From contig MKST01000011.1 of NCBI GenBank assembly GCA_001897355.1, positions 273,504 to 337,503 on the forward strand: DNA of 64,000 nt, written 5' to 3'. This document shows, piece by piece, positions 1 through 7,316 of this stretch. The DNA is from Solirubrobacterales bacterium 67-14 (GTDB lineage: Bacteria; Actinomycetota; Thermoleophilia; Solirubrobacterales; 70-9). Each line of letters begins with the position of its first letter. Position 1 is the stretch's first letter. Made by a program: the position numbers and the translations under genes. The notes below the pieces were generated by a model, which was not told where the DNA came from, did no database searches, and was given only the letters and a program-made list of their open reading frames with translations.

Positions 1-93
1 CCGCTTCCGCAGATGAGTGAGAACGAGGCCGTCCAACTCACCTGGACTCAGGCGCCCCTTGGCCGGGGACTTCTCTTTCGACTTGGCAGGCAT
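1..93 (-). CDS. 5' end of an unknown basic protein (partial)
   Basis: The gene begins at ATG (93-91) and runs off the left edge, so only 31 residues are visible: MPAKSKEKSPAKGRLSPGEL followed by DGLVLTHLRKR. A strong Shine-Dalgarno AAAGGAG lies 7 nt upstream, and this decides the start. The first 15 residues are Lys/Ser/Pro-rich and look disordered. The following LSPGELDGLVLTHLRKR looks like the first helix of a winged-helix domain found in small actinobacterial DNA-associated proteins. That assignment is inference from a short stretch, and no function can be given. Confidence 0.6.
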   Translation of the reverse strand, partial: MPAKSKEKSPAKGRLSPGELDGLVLTHLRKR

Positions 94-319
94 CGGATGC
101 TCCTTTCGTTGGAGCACCGAAGGCATGCTGCGATGAGCCCGGACAGGGCCACGGCGGATACCGTGCATCTTGCATCGAAGCAGGGTCTTCGGTGCCACGC
201 CCCGGGGTGTTTGCGCACCGCCGGGGCACTTACATATCGGGCTCGACGTTAGCTCCAGAACGGATCTAAAGCGAGCCGGAAACCAGCGAAATCCCCGGCG
301 ATCGACACATATCGGCCGG

Positions 320-343
320 TTTTCAGGCACTAGTGCCTGAAAA
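320..343. repeat. Perfect 24-bp palindrome
   Basis: TTTTCAGGCAC, central TA, then GTGCCTGAAAA form a perfect palindrome. No T-run follows on either strand, so it looks more like a protein-binding site than a terminator. It lies about 230 bp upstream of the partial minus-strand gene and downstream of the tRNA-His terminator. Confidence 0.6.
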
Positions 344-390
344 GTGACCCCGATTTCAGGGAGGTTTGAATTGCCTCTGCAAAGCGAAAA

Positions 391-406
391 CCCCGCAGTT
401 GCGGGG
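391..406 (-). terminator. Rho-independent terminator of tRNA-His
   Basis: CCCCGC and GCGGGG form a 6-bp GC stem with loop AGTT on the plus strand. On the minus strand the hairpin is followed by TTTTCG. It sits 13 nt past the tRNA 3' end and is in the right orientation to end the tRNA transcript. Confidence 0.8.
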
Positions 407-418
407 TCTTCTAGGAGG

Positions 419-492
419 GGTGGACGACGGGATTCGAACCCGCGACCGCCTGGACCACAACCAGGAGCTCTACCAACTGAGCTACGCCCACC
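419..492 (-). tRNA. tRNA-His (anticodon GTG)
   Basis: The minus strand folds into a full cloverleaf. The acceptor GTGGGCG pairs with CGTCCAC, the anticodon stem CCTGG/CCAGG encloses loop TTGTGGT (anticodon GTG), and the T-arm contains GGTTCGAATCC. A G at position -1 faces a C discriminator, the identity element of histidine tRNA. The CCA tail is not encoded. Confidence 0.97.
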
Positions 493-570
493 GCGAGACG
501 AGGAAATCTACCGGTCAGGAGTCGGATACGCTGCGCCGGTGGCAAACCGAATGACTCAGGGGGATGTGGT

Positions 571-1227
571 TTGACCGTACGCCGGGAGATGCGGGGATTC
601 GCGATCGGCTCGCTGCTGTTCGCGCTGGGCTCAACGCCCGGCTACCTCGGGTTGGTCGACGTCACGGCCGACAACGTCACCTACTTCCTCGGCTCGGTCT
701 TCTTCACCATCGCCGGCTTCACCCAGCTCCGGCTGACCGGCCGCTGGCAGCCCGGCAGTTGGTCCTCGAAAGACGCCTGGGACGATTGGTGGGCGGCGGC
801 GATCCAGTTCCTCGGCACGCTCGCCTTCAACGTCTCCACCCTGGTCGCGACCCTCGGCACGATCTATCCCGAGACCTTCAAACACATGGGCTGGCGGCCG
901 GACTTCGTCGGTTCGATCTGCTTCATCGTCGCCTCCGTCCTGGCCGTCAGGGCGACCACCCACCGCGAGTCGCTCTGGGATCCCGAGGCCCGCAACTGGT
1001 GGAACACCTGGCTCAACATGGCCGGGGCGGTCGCCTTCATGGTCTCGGCGATCTTCGCCTGGATCAACCCCTCCACCGGCGAACCGCTCAGCACCGACTG
1101 GACCAACATGGGCACCTTCGCCGGCGCGGTCTGCTTCTTCACCGCGGCGCTGCTGCTCAAGCCAGAGGCCGACCAGCCGCCCGACCCCTCCCTCAACGGA
1201 AACGGCCCTCACCCCGACGAAGGGTGA
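571..1227 (+). CDS. Multi-pass membrane protein, YrhK-like
   Basis: This is a 218-residue protein with four to six hydrophobic segments (around residues 8-28, 38-55, 76-98, 108-126, 146-166 and 180-198) and short polar loops. It ends in a Pro/Asn-rich tail. The repeated pattern of a hydrophobic pair ending in GS(V/I)xF resembles YrhK-type domains, which have no known biochemical role; this is a weak match by eye. The start is TTG with AGGGGG about 7 nt upstream; ATG 589 would be an alternative six codons later. It is monocistronic, with a convergent exporter gene downstream. Confidence 0.75.
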   Translation: MTVRREMRGFAIGSLLFALGSTPGYLGLVDVTADNVTYFLGSVFFTIAGFTQLRLTGRWQPGSWSSKDAWDDWWAAAIQFLGTLAFNVSTLVATLGTIYPETFKHMGWRPDFVGSICFIVASVLAVRATTHRESLWDPEARNWWNTWLNMAGAVAFMVSAIFAWINPSTGEPLSTDWTNMGTFAGAVCFFTAALLLKPEADQPPDPSLNGNGPHPDEG

Positions 1228-1249
1228 GAACCCTCTGGGCCGGCGCCTT

Positions 1250-2149
1250 CTAAGGCTCGATCGGGGCGGGCGCCCGAGCCGAGGAGAGCGCCCCGGCCGA
1301 GGCAGAGACGACCAAGGCGATCGCCGCGATCTGGGTGGCGGACATGTCCTGCGAGAGCAACAGGAAGCCGATCGTCGCCGCCATCGCCGGTTCGAGGCTC
1401 ATCATCACCCCGAAGACGTTGGAAGGCAGCCGGCGCAGCGCCTCCATCTCCAGCGAGAGCGGCAGCGTGGTGCTGAGCAGGGCCACGGCGACGCCGGTCG
1501 CGAGGACGGAAAGCCCGAGCAACGCCGAACCCCCGTCGGCAACCCCGAAGGGCGTGCAGAAGACGGTCGAGAAGACCATCGCGATCGCCAGGCCGCGGCC
1601 ACCGGAGAACTGCTCGCCGACCCTCTTCGCGAACAAGATGTAACAGCCCCAGAAGAAGCCGGCGACCAAGGCCAGGACTACCCCGAAAGGATCGATGCCC
1701 TCTTCGCCGATCCCGCCCGACAGCAGGACGATCCCCGCCGCCGCCATCGCCACCCAGATCAGGTCGCGCCGGCGATGGGAGGTGAGCAGGGCGACCCCCA
1801 GCGGACCGATGAACTCGAAGGTGACCCCTATTCCCAACGGGATCCGGTCGATCGCCTCGTAGAAGGAGAGGTTCATCGCCGCGAGGACGAGACCGAACCT
1901 CAGAGCGATCTTCGTGCTTTCCCGGTCCAGGCGGAAATCCGGCCGCCAGATGATCACCAGCAGGATCGCCGAGATGGCCGTGCGGAGGAAGGTGACGCCC
2001 ATCGCGCCGACCTCGTCGAAGAGGCCGGTTGCCAGCGCCGCCCCGACCTGGATCGAGCTGATCGAGCCGAGGACCATCGCAACCGCGGGAACGGTCGGCC
2101 CCCGGTGGCCGGACGGTGCGGATGTGCGGTCTTGGTCGGCTGCGGCCAC
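1250..2149 (-). CDS. EamA/DMT-family exporter, RhtA-like
   Basis: This 299-residue protein with about ten transmembrane helices belongs to the drug/metabolite transporter superfamily. The second half contains LEMEALRRLPSNVFGVMMS followed by LEPA, a signature shared with RhtA, the threonine/homoserine exporter of enterobacteria, so export of amino acids or similar small molecules from the cytoplasm is the best guess. The N-terminal 20 residues are hydrophilic. It is transcribed alone, divergently from the thioesterase at 2227. Substrate is inferred from family only. Confidence 0.85.
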   Translation of the reverse strand: MAAADQDRTSAPSGHRGPTVPAVAMVLGSISSIQVGAALATGLFDEVGAMGVTFLRTAISAILLVIIWRPDFRLDRESTKIALRFGLVLAAMNLSFYEAIDRIPLGIGVTFEFIGPLGVALLTSHRRRDLIWVAMAAAGIVLLSGGIGEEGIDPFGVVLALVAGFFWGCYILFAKRVGEQFSGGRGLAIAMVFSTVFCTPFGVADGGSALLGLSVLATGVAVALLSTTLPLSLEMEALRRLPSNVFGVMMSLEPAMAATIGFLLLSQDMSATQIAAIALVVSASAGALSSARAPAPIEP

Positions 2150-2226
2150 CGGGGCAGTGAATCACCGTGAGGCGATGCGATGCCGCGCGACACTCCGCAC
2201 CTCTGTCGCTCGGCGATAATCGAGAC

Positions 2227-2658
2227 ATGACCGATACGCCGCCCTCCATGGATGCCTATCCCCACTCGCTCACCATCCCGACCCGGTGGAAGGACAACGA
2301 CATCTACGGCCACGTCAACAACGTCGAGTACTACTCGTACTTCGACACGGTGATCAACCACTACCTGATCACCGCCGGCGGCCTGGACATCCACGGCGGC
2401 CCGACGATCGGGGTCTGCGCGGAATCCCACTGCAGCTTCCTCGCCGCAGTTGCTTTCCCCGACCCGGTCGAGGCCGGCCTCCGGGTCGGTCACCTCGGCA
2501 ATTCCTCGGTCCGCTACGAGATCGGGCTGTTCAATCCGGACGGCAGCCCGCTGGCCGAAGGCTGGTTCGTCCACGTATTCGTGGATCGCGAAAGCCGCCG
2601 CCCGGCCGGGATCCCCGACCCGATTCGCGCAGCCCTGCTGAAGCTGGAGGTGATCTGA
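2227..2658 (+). CDS. Acyl-CoA thioesterase, 4HBT hot-dog fold
   Basis: This 144-residue single hot-dog protein carries the characteristic [20 protein letters not shown] block near the N terminus, in which the Asp and the HVNN motif mark YbgC/4HBT thioesterases. It should hydrolyse a short or aromatic acyl-CoA. ATG 2227 is preferred to upstream in-frame starts because homology begins only a few residues later. The stop overlaps the next start by one base (TGATG), so it is translationally coupled to the alcohol dehydrogenase. Confidence 0.88.
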   Translation: MTDTPPSMDAYPHSLTIPTRWKDNDIYGHVNNVEYYSYFDTVINHYLITAGGLDIHGGPTIGVCAESHCSFLAAVAFPDPVEAGLRVGHLGNSSVRYEIGLFNPDGSPLAEGWFVHVFVDRESRRPAGIPDPIRAALLKLEVI

Positions 2659-3791
2659 TGAGGACCACCGCGACCGTGCTCAGAGAGATGGGCCAGCCCG
2701 GACCCTTCGCCGAGACCGAGCCACTGGAGCGAGTCGAACTCGAACTCGACGACCCGGGCCAAGGCGAGCTGCTGATCCGGATCCGCGCGGCCGGCCTCTG
2801 CCACTCCGACCTCTCCGTGATCACCGGGCAGCGGCCACGGGTGATGCCGATGGCGCTCGGTCACGAGGCCGCCGGCGAAGTCATCCGAGTCGGCGCCGGC
2901 GACCACGGCTTCGTCGAAGGCGACCATGTCGTGCTCGCCTTCGTGCCGGCCTGCGGCGAATGCCGTTTCTGCCGCGAGGAGCGGCCGGCCCTATGCGAGC
3001 CCGGGGCCGAGGCCAACGTCGCCGGCAGCCTGCTCGGCGGCGGCATGCGCCTCCACGAGGAAGGCGGCGACGCGGTCCACCACCACCTCGGCGTCTCCGC
3101 CCTCGCCGACCACGCCGTGGTCTCGGCCCGCTCGGCGGTCAAAGTCCCGGACGACCTCCCCTTCGAGATCGCCGCTCTCTTCGGCTGCGCGGTTCTGACC
3201 GGGGCCGGCGCGGTGCTGAACACCGGCGCCTCCGCCCTGGGTGGGGCGCGTTCCATCGCGGTATTCGGTCTGGGCGGGGTCGGGCTGGCGGCGCTCTTGG
3301 CCGCGAAGTCCCAGCGGCCGGAGACCCTGGTCGCGGTCGACGCCGTGCCGGCCAAGCTGGAGCTCGCCCGGGACCTGGGTGCCGACGTGGCGATCCAGGC
3401 CGGCCCCGACGTGGTCGAGCAGGTCAAGGCAGCCACCGACGGCGGCGTCGACCTGGCGATCGAGACGGTCGGCAACGAGAACGTGCTGGCCGAGGCCTAC
3501 GCGGCGACCGGCCGCGGCGGGACCACGGTCACCGCGGGCCTGCCCCACCCCAGCCGCAAGCTGGAGATCCCGGCGATCTCGCTGGTCGCCGAGGAGCGGA
3601 CCCTGAAGGGCTCCTACCTCGGCTCCTGCGTGCCGCGGCGGGACATCCCCGAGTTCATCCGCATGTACCGCGCAGGCGAGCTGCCGGTCGAGAAGCTGCT
3701 CAGCCACCGGCTGAAGCCGGACGAGATCAACGCCGGCTTCGACCGCCTCGCCCGGGGCGAGGCGGTCCGCCAGATCGTGATCTTCGACTGA
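2658..3791 (+). CDS. Zinc-dependent alcohol dehydrogenase (MDR family)
   Basis: The 377-residue medium-chain dehydrogenase has catalytic zinc residues C48 and H69-E70, a complete structural-zinc lobe (C99, C102, C105, C113) and Rossmann motif GLGGVG at 204-209. Members oxidise alcohols or reduce aldehydes with NAD(P), often the S-hydroxymethyl-thiol or aryl-alcohol class. Coupling to a thioesterase suggests they act on related acyl or aldehyde intermediates. A perfect inverted repeat begins 3 nt after its stop. Confidence 0.92.
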   Translation: MRTTATVLREMGQPGPFAETEPLERVELELDDPGQGELLIRIRAAGLCHSDLSVITGQRPRVMPMALGHEAAGEVIRVGAGDHGFVEGDHVVLAFVPACGECRFCREERPALCEPGAEANVAGSLLGGGMRLHEEGGDAVHHHLGVSALADHAVVSARSAVKVPDDLPFEIAALFGCAVLTGAGAVLNTGASALGGARSIAVFGLGGVGLAALLAAKSQRPETLVAVDAVPAKLELARDLGADVAIQAGPDVVEQVKAATDGGVDLAIETVGNENVLAEAYAATGRGGTTVTAGLPHPSRKLEIPAISLVAEERTLKGSYLGSCVPRRDIPEFIRMYRAGELPVEKLLSHRLKPDEINAGFDRLARGEAVRQIVIFD

Positions 3792-3794
3792 CGC

Positions 3795-3839
3795 CGAGAT
3801 CGGGAAAGTTGGCAATTATTGCCAACTTTCCCGATCTCG
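3795..3839. repeat. Perfect 45-bp inverted repeat between convergent genes
   Basis: Two 21-nt arms (3795-3815 and 3819-3839) are exactly complementary around the 3-nt loop TTA; the core reads AAAGTTGGCAA-TTA-TTGCCAACTTT. It lies 3 nt after the alcohol dehydrogenase stop and 5 nt before the stop of the convergent hydrolase, a position that suits a bidirectional terminator, although no U-tract follows. The arms are unusually long for a simple terminator. Confidence 0.8.
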
Positions 3840-3844
3840 ATGAA

Positions 3845-5230
3845 CTACTTGACCCGCATCTTCAGGAAGGGGACCAGGGTTTTGATGAAGTCGTTCTTCG
3901 ACGGAGTGGCGCTGAGCGGGTCGATGTGGGCGTAGGTCTTCTTCCGGACCACGGTCCTGACCCACTTCTTCGGCACATGGGACTGTTTCGCCAGCGCCTC
4001 GGTCGCCCGTTTGACCCGGCCGTTGCCGAGCGAGGTGTCGAACGAGTACATCGGCAGGTGGACCCGCTTGCCCATCGTCGTCTTGATCCCGAACACCTTC
4101 TGCGCGGGGTTGGCGATGCCGTTGTTGACCGCGCCCGCATCGAGGGTGAGGCGCAGCGGGTGGTACCAGGCGGTGCCGTCCATGCCGTCGATCTCACGGA
4201 AGACCTGGGCGGCGCGCTGGGCCGTCCCGAGCTGTCCGTTGACCCATCCGCGCGGGTCGCCCGAAGGGGCGAGGTCACCGATGTGGCTCTGGACCAGGCT
4301 CAGGTTCTCCGGGCCGGTGTCCGCATCGACCGCGTACGCGTACTGCGCGAGGTTGGTCGCGGAAACGGGCGGCTTCAGCGACTCGGGCAGCAAGGGGAAA
4401 TTCCCGACCAGAGAGCGTGAGTTCGGATCCAACAAGGCGGCGGTGGAGCCCATCGCGTTGAAGACGCCGGCCGCCCAGGGGAGGGGCGGAACCAGGGTGA
4501 TGAAGGGCGAGGCGCTCGGGTCGTTCAGGCCGTCCAGGCTCGTTTGCGCATCCTCGGCCGACGGCAGGTCATCGGCCTCGCGGGCCCCTGCGCCATCGAT
4601 GAAGACCAGGCCGGAAAGGCCCTTCGCGCCGGGCTTGCCGTGGAAGTTCCAGGTCGCGTAGGCAGTGACGATCGAGCCACCCAGCGAGTGCCCTCCGAGC
4701 ACGACCTTGCGGCCACCCTTCCGGGCGATCTTGACTACCTTGTGGATGTCCTGGACGGTCATGCTGAGCCCCCACCGCTTGGCGAACTCGGTTTCCTCGG
4801 TGGTCTTGCCCTGGAAGTGCGGTTGAATCGAACTGTCCAGGATCCACCCGAGGTAGTAGTCGAGCACCTGCTGGTTGGTCGCATCGCCGTTCAGGTACTT
4901 CTCCAGCATCGAGTGGTCCTCGAGCAGGTTCTCGCGACGTTCGATCGACCAGACCTGCCAGCCCTTGAGCCGTTTGACCAGGGCGTTGCCAAGCGGCCGG
5001 AAGTTGGTTGCGCCGGCCGAGGTGCCGGGTTCAAGCAGGAGGATCTTCTTCGCCTTGGCCGGACCTTGCTTCACTACCTTGAACTTGTTGTACATGGCGG
5101 GAGTGCCAGGCGCCGGCGTGCCCTTCAAGGTCATTACGTTCAACTTGGCCGAGGCGCTGCCCGACATGCAGAGTCCGAGTGCCACAGTTGCTACGGCCAA
5201 TGCCAGCGATCCCCTGCGAACCACGTTCAT
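3845..5230 (-). CDS. Secreted alpha/beta hydrolase
   Basis: The protein has 461 residues. The first 28 form a classic signal peptide ending in SGSASA. The nucleophile elbow GGHSLGG places the catalytic serine at about residue 182, and a His in KTYAHIDPLSA near the C terminus is the likely triad His. It should act outside the cytoplasm as an esterase or lipase. ATG 5230 is chosen because it opens the signal peptide and has AGGAG upstream; the frame is open 24 codons further upstream. It is monocistronic. Confidence 0.87.
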   Translation of the reverse strand: MNVVRRGSLALAVATVALGLCMSGSASAKLNVMTLKGTPAPGTPAMYNKFKVVKQGPAKAKKILLLEPGTSAGATNFRPLGNALVKRLKGWQVWSIERRENLLEDHSMLEKYLNGDATNQQVLDYYLGWILDSSIQPHFQGKTTEETEFAKRWGLSMTVQDIHKVVKIARKGGRKVVLGGHSLGGSIVTAYATWNFHGKPGAKGLSGLVFIDGAGAREADDLPSAEDAQTSLDGLNDPSASPFITLVPPLPWAAGVFNAMGSTAALLDPNSRSLVGNFPLLPESLKPPVSATNLAQYAYAVDADTGPENLSLVQSHIGDLAPSGDPRGWVNGQLGTAQRAAQVFREIDGMDGTAWYHPLRLTLDAGAVNNGIANPAQKVFGIKTTMGKRVHLPMYSFDTSLGNGRVKRATEALAKQSHVPKKWVRTVVRKKTYAHIDPLSATPSKNDFIKTLVPFLKMRVK

Positions 5231-5308
5231 ATACCTCTCCTCTTGCTCATCGCGGACTTTCCCAGATCCGCGTCTTGGGTTGATTCTAGACAGCTGAAAC
5301 ACGAAAAA

Positions 5309-5328
5309 GGGCCCGCCGGAGCGGGCCC
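5309..5328 (-). terminator. Rho-independent terminator
   Basis: GGGCCCGC and GCGGGCCC form a perfect 8-bp stem with loop CGGA. On the minus strand it is followed by TTTTTCG. It lies 22 nt past the stop of the coiled-coil protein gene (5350-5799) and ends that transcript before the hydrolase gene. Confidence 0.88.
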
Positions 5329-5349
5329 TTGAAACGGATCGGCGGGAGA

Positions 5350-5799
5350 TCAGGCCACCTTGTAAGTCTTCTCGGCGCTCTTCTTGACCTTGCCGGCCGC
5401 GACGGCCTTCTTGGCGAGGCCATTGGCGGCGCTGTTCTGAACGCCGATCCCGCGGGCGATGTCCGCCAGCTTCGAGCCGGGGTTCTCTTTCACATAAGCG
5501 ACGAACTGTGCTTCACGCTCACCGCGCTTGGCACGCTGGCCTCCGGTGGAAGATGACTTTTCGGACCCAAGCGCCTTCTGGATCCGGGCCTGCGCGTCCT
5601 TGATCGACTTCTCGGCGTCGCGTGCCTCCTTGCGGGCCTGGGCCTTCTTCTCCTTGTACTCGGCCTTGACCTTCGTGGTCGCTTCCTTCGTCGCTTCCTT
5701 TACCGCGTCGCGAATCGCACGGCTCTCCTCGACTGAAAGCTGCTTTAGCTTCGAAGCCGAAGTTTCAAGTTGCTGAATTGCATCTTCAATGCTTGACAT
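5350..5799 (-). CDS. Lys/Ala-rich coiled-coil protein with C-terminal winged-helix-like domain
   Basis: This 149-residue protein has two parts. Residues 1-75 form a charged, Lys/Glu/Ala-rich heptad-like helix (IEDAIQQLETSASKLKQL and onward). After a Ser/Gly linker, residues 92-149 (REAQFVAYVKENPGSKLADI onward) resemble the small winged-helix module seen in actinobacterial nucleoid-associated proteins. A structural DNA-binding role is plausible but inferred. AGGAG lies 6 nt before the ATG, and its own terminator follows. No enzyme motif is present. Confidence 0.8.
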   Translation of the reverse strand: MSSIEDAIQQLETSASKLKQLSVEESRAIRDAVKEATKEATTKVKAEYKEKKAQARKEARDAEKSIKDAQARIQKALGSEKSSSTGGQRAKRGEREAQFVAYVKENPGSKLADIARGIGVQNSAANGLAKKAVAAGKVKKSAEKTYKVA

Positions 5800-5911
5800 T
5801 TCTTCTCCTGGTTTGCCTTTGTCATGTACCTGCCAGATATCATCATGGCACCGGCACGATGACTATATACAGATGAAGGCCGGGATTGCCAATAGAAATA
5901 TAAGTTGGGAA

Positions 5912-5927
5912 CCTGACACTCGTCAGG
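5912..5927. promoter_or_regulatory. Inverted repeat upstream of the MFS gene
   Basis: CCTGAC-ACTC-GTCAGG is a perfect 6-bp dyad about 70 nt before the MFS start, within an unusually AT-rich upstream stretch. It could be an operator or a leader hairpin. No regulator gene adjoins it. Confidence 0.4.
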
Positions 5928-5995
5928 AAGTTAAATCCCTGGTTGCGGGCGGGTCGACATTGCTACCGTCTCTTTCTCCCTCTTTCCCCTCGCCC

Positions 5996-7228
5996 ATGTC
6001 TTCGACCAGTCTTCGCCTGCCCAAGAACCCGCTCACGCACAGCCGGGCGTTCTGGGCGATGGCGGCGATCGCGGTCACCTTTCCGGCGATCTCCGCCGTG
6101 CCCTCGCCGCTCTACTCGCTCTACCAGGACATGTGGGGGTTCTCCGACGCGGTGCTGACCGAAGTCTTCGCGATCTATGTCGTGGCCCTGTTGTTCTCGC
6201 TGCTCGTATTCGGTGGCCTTTCCGACCACGTCGGCAGGCGCCCGGTCTTGCTGGGGGCGATCTTCTTCGAAGCGCTCTCGCTGCTCTTCTTCCTGGTCGC
6301 CGGCGGGGTCGCGACCCTGGCCCTGGCCCGGGTGGTCCAGGGCCTGGCCACCGGGGTCGCCCTGGCCACGCTCAGCGCCGTGATCGTCGATCTCCGACCG
6401 GCACATGCACCCAAGCGGAGCGGGGTCGTGAACGGGGTCGCGCCGCTGGCCGGGCTGGCCCTGGGTGCGCTCGGCTGCGGCCTGCTGGTCCAGTTCGCCC
6501 CCTGGCCCACCTCACTGATCTTCGTGATCTTGCTGGTCGCCCTGGCCTTCGCCGCGTTCGCGGTGTGGAAGGCGCCGGAGACCTCAGCGCTCAGGGCCGG
6601 CGCGCGCCGTTCCCTGATCCCAAAGGTCGGCCTGCCGGCCCATCTCCGCTCTGATTTCATGACCCTGCTGCCGATCATGGTGGCCGGCTGGTCGCTCGGC
6701 GGGCTCTACCTTTCGCTCGGCCCCTCGATCGCCTCCAGCTTCATCGACAAGGATCCCTACCTGACCGGCGCGATCGTGGTCACCGCGCTTTGCGGAACGG
6801 GCGCCTTCGTGGTCTACCTGCTGCGCCAGCGGGAGCCGCGCAGCGTGATCCGCTTCGCCGCGGCCTGGCTGTGCGTCGGCATAACCCTGAGCCTGATCGG
6901 ACTCCAGTTCGATCTCGGCCATCTCGCCTTGGTCGGCACCGTGGTCTCGGGGGTCGGTTTTGGCGCTTCGGCGCTGGGGTCGTTGGGTGCCCTGGTCGAC
7001 CTGCCTCATCCGGACGAGCGGGGCGAGCTCTTCGCCTTCGCCTATGTGGTGAGTTACGTCGCCTTCAGCGTCCCGGCGGTGATCGGCGGCTTCGCCTCGG
7101 ACCGGATCGGCCTCCACGACACCGCCCTGGCCTACGGCGCGGTGACCCTGGTCGTCTCGATCATCGCCCTGTTCGTGGCCAGTAACAGGCACCCCCGGCA
7201 GGATTCGAACCTGCGACATCCTGCTTAG
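5996..7228 (+). CDS. MFS transporter
   Basis: This 410-residue, twelve-helix major facilitator protein has motif A as GGLSDHVGRRPVL (residues 73-85). The architecture resembles small-molecule or drug exporters; the substrate is unknown. ATG 5996 is chosen because the upstream 69 codons have no transporter character. The frame runs into the antisense of tRNA-Arg: the last 13 codons (7190-7228, ending RQDSNLRHPA) lie opposite the tRNA, and the stop sits in the anticodon arm. The natural C terminus is therefore either a real overlap or hides a sequencing error upstream. Confidence 0.87.
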   Translation: MSSTSLRLPKNPLTHSRAFWAMAAIAVTFPAISAVPSPLYSLYQDMWGFSDAVLTEVFAIYVVALLFSLLVFGGLSDHVGRRPVLLGAIFFEALSLLFFLVAGGVATLALARVVQGLATGVALATLSAVIVDLRPAHAPKRSGVVNGVAPLAGLALGALGCGLLVQFAPWPTSLIFVILLVALAFAAFAVWKAPETSALRAGARRSLIPKVGLPAHLRSDFMTLLPIMVAGWSLGGLYLSLGPSIASSFIDKDPYLTGAIVVTALCGTGAFVVYLLRQREPRSVIRFAAAWLCVGITLSLIGLQFDLGHLALVGTVVSGVGFGASALGSLGALVDLPHPDERGELFAFAYVVSYVAFSVPAVIGGFASDRIGLHDTALAYGAVTLVVSIIALFVASNRHPRQDSNLRHPA

Positions 7229-7263
7229 AAGGCAGGCGCTCTATCCAGCTGAGCTACGGGGGC
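7190..7263 (-). tRNA. tRNA-Arg (anticodon TCT)
   Basis: The minus strand folds as a cloverleaf with acceptor GCCCCCG/CGGGGGT (a closing G-U pair), anticodon stem CCTGC/GCAGG around CTTCTAA (anticodon TCT) and T-arm GGTTCGAATCC. The discriminator is G and no CCA is encoded. It reads AGA codons, which are rare in this GC-rich genome. Its 3' half overlaps the end of the MFS reading frame. Confidence 0.97.
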
Positions 7264-7316
7264 GCGGAACTTTGAAGTTAGCCGTTCGGGGGCATGGCCG
7301 CCGATCCGGGGTCGCC

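Larger units (their letters stand above)
94..418. other. Intergenic region without a gene
   Basis: This stretch of about 325 bases separates the partial minus-strand gene from tRNA-His. I see the 5' region of the minus-strand gene, a perfect 24-bp palindrome at 320-343, and the tRNA terminator hairpin at 391-406. The plus-strand open frames here (13-252 and 344-574) are not credible genes; the second is largely the antisense of the tRNA. Confidence 0.6.

Noticed and set aside
344-574. Plus-strand open frames of 62-76 codons over the tRNA-His region
   Set aside because: They are mostly antisense translation of the tRNA (RRDSNPRPP type) with no ribosome-binding site.
5789-5995. Upstream extension of the MFS protein by 69 codons
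   Set aside because: The sequence is not transporter-like, overlaps the divergent gene start at 5799 and lies in an AT-rich promoter region.
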